This document shows positions 63,918-64,000 of a stretch of 64,000 nucleotides of DNA, piece by piece. The stretch's first letter is position 1; the number at the start of each line of letters is the position of its first letter. Source of the stretch: Aestuariibaculum sediminum (lineage in GTDB: Bacteria; Bacteroidota; Bacteroidia; Flavobacteriales; Flavobacteriaceae). The notes under the pieces were generated by a model. The model had not been told where the DNA came from. It was given only the letters and a program-made list of their open reading frames with translations, and made no database searches. The position numbers were made by a program, and so were the translations under genes. The DNA lies in NCBI RefSeq assembly GCF_014596945.1, contig NZ_JACVXB010000001.1:1038552-1102551 (forward strand), given 5' to 3'.

Positions 63918-64000
63918 GGTTTCCTTTACTTTATCCCTAAGAATAAAGTAGTTCTTAAATTTACTAAATGACAAGAGGAGAACTAGAACGGTTTGCAGAA

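Noticed and set aside
63968..64000. Plus-strand ATG with 11 open codons (MTRGELERFAE) at the right edge
   Set aside because: Too short to judge before the window ends, and it overlaps the upstream region of the lipoprotein cassette; not listed as a gene.

Overview
The window looks like chromosome of a marine-type member of the Flavobacteriaceae (Bacteroidota). It is AT-rich. Its promoters carry the Bacteroidota -7 pattern TAnnTTTG, and Shine-Dalgarno sites are scarce. Lipoproteins carry acidic residues just after the lipid cysteine, as in the Bacteroidota surface-export signal. The gene content is also typical: an SDR-type threonine dehydrogenase, an OlsF-like two-domain acyltransferase, eukaryote-like NrdAB, a TonB receptor with an N-terminal carboxypeptidase-regulatory domain, a 7TM-DISM hybrid kinase, DUF2490 and DUF3109. 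I saw no rRNA, tRNA, CRISPR array, prophage or transposase gene.

Layout. 0-9.6 kb: end of rsmA, mgtE, a 2-hydroxyacid dehydrogenase, DUF1801, an internally deleted VOC gene, a TSUP permease, a TM2 gene split by an in-frame stop, an ornithine/glycine-lipid type acyltransferase, GNAT plus aspartokinase, and fbp. 9.6-11.2 kb: a secreted protein made of 24-residue MORN-like repeats. 11.3-31 kb: a carbon/nitrogen block with two SulP bicarbonate-type transporters, a universal stress protein, beta-carbonic anhydrase, DUF2490, gltBD, then porin-amt-glnK-amt, then PEP carboxylase. Together these could take up HCO3- and ammonium, make glutamate and refill oxaloacetate. 31.4-44.9 kb: nadAB, a hybrid sensor kinase, a short SSB, a small zinc-ribbon protein, CBS and TPR proteins, threonine dehydrogenase, a HupE-like protein, dCMP deaminase plus an S41 protease, and a FAD protein-small membrane protein-MarC operon. 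45.2-51.9 kb: an S74 tail-fibre-like protein, DUF3109, eukaryote-like nrdB and nrdA, and ppnP.

52-61.5 kb: the most interesting part, which I read as a phosphate-starvation regulon. It holds a PiT-PhoU fusion transporter, an OprO/OprP-type porin, a small MORN-like protein, a surface lipoprotein, a large TonB receptor and a detached copy of that receptor's N-terminal domain. Four of these promoters share one geometry: GTTA units 30 and 41 bp upstream of the -7 GCAAA (minus-strand TTTGC), continuing in exact 11-bp steps for up to five units. A fifth promoter has a degenerate version. A further array lies between the small MORN gene and a minus-strand orphan terminator, which suggests a small RNA controlled in the same way. 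No PhoB/PhoR gene is in the window, so assignment to Pho is inference from the gene content and the 11-bp periodicity.

61.5-64 kb: dGTPase, then a lipoprotein gene framed tightly by 15-bp imperfect inverted repeats that look like the ends of a small gene cassette. A second dispersed non-coding repeat family has two copies in opposite orientation, near 1.7 kb and 41.4 kb.
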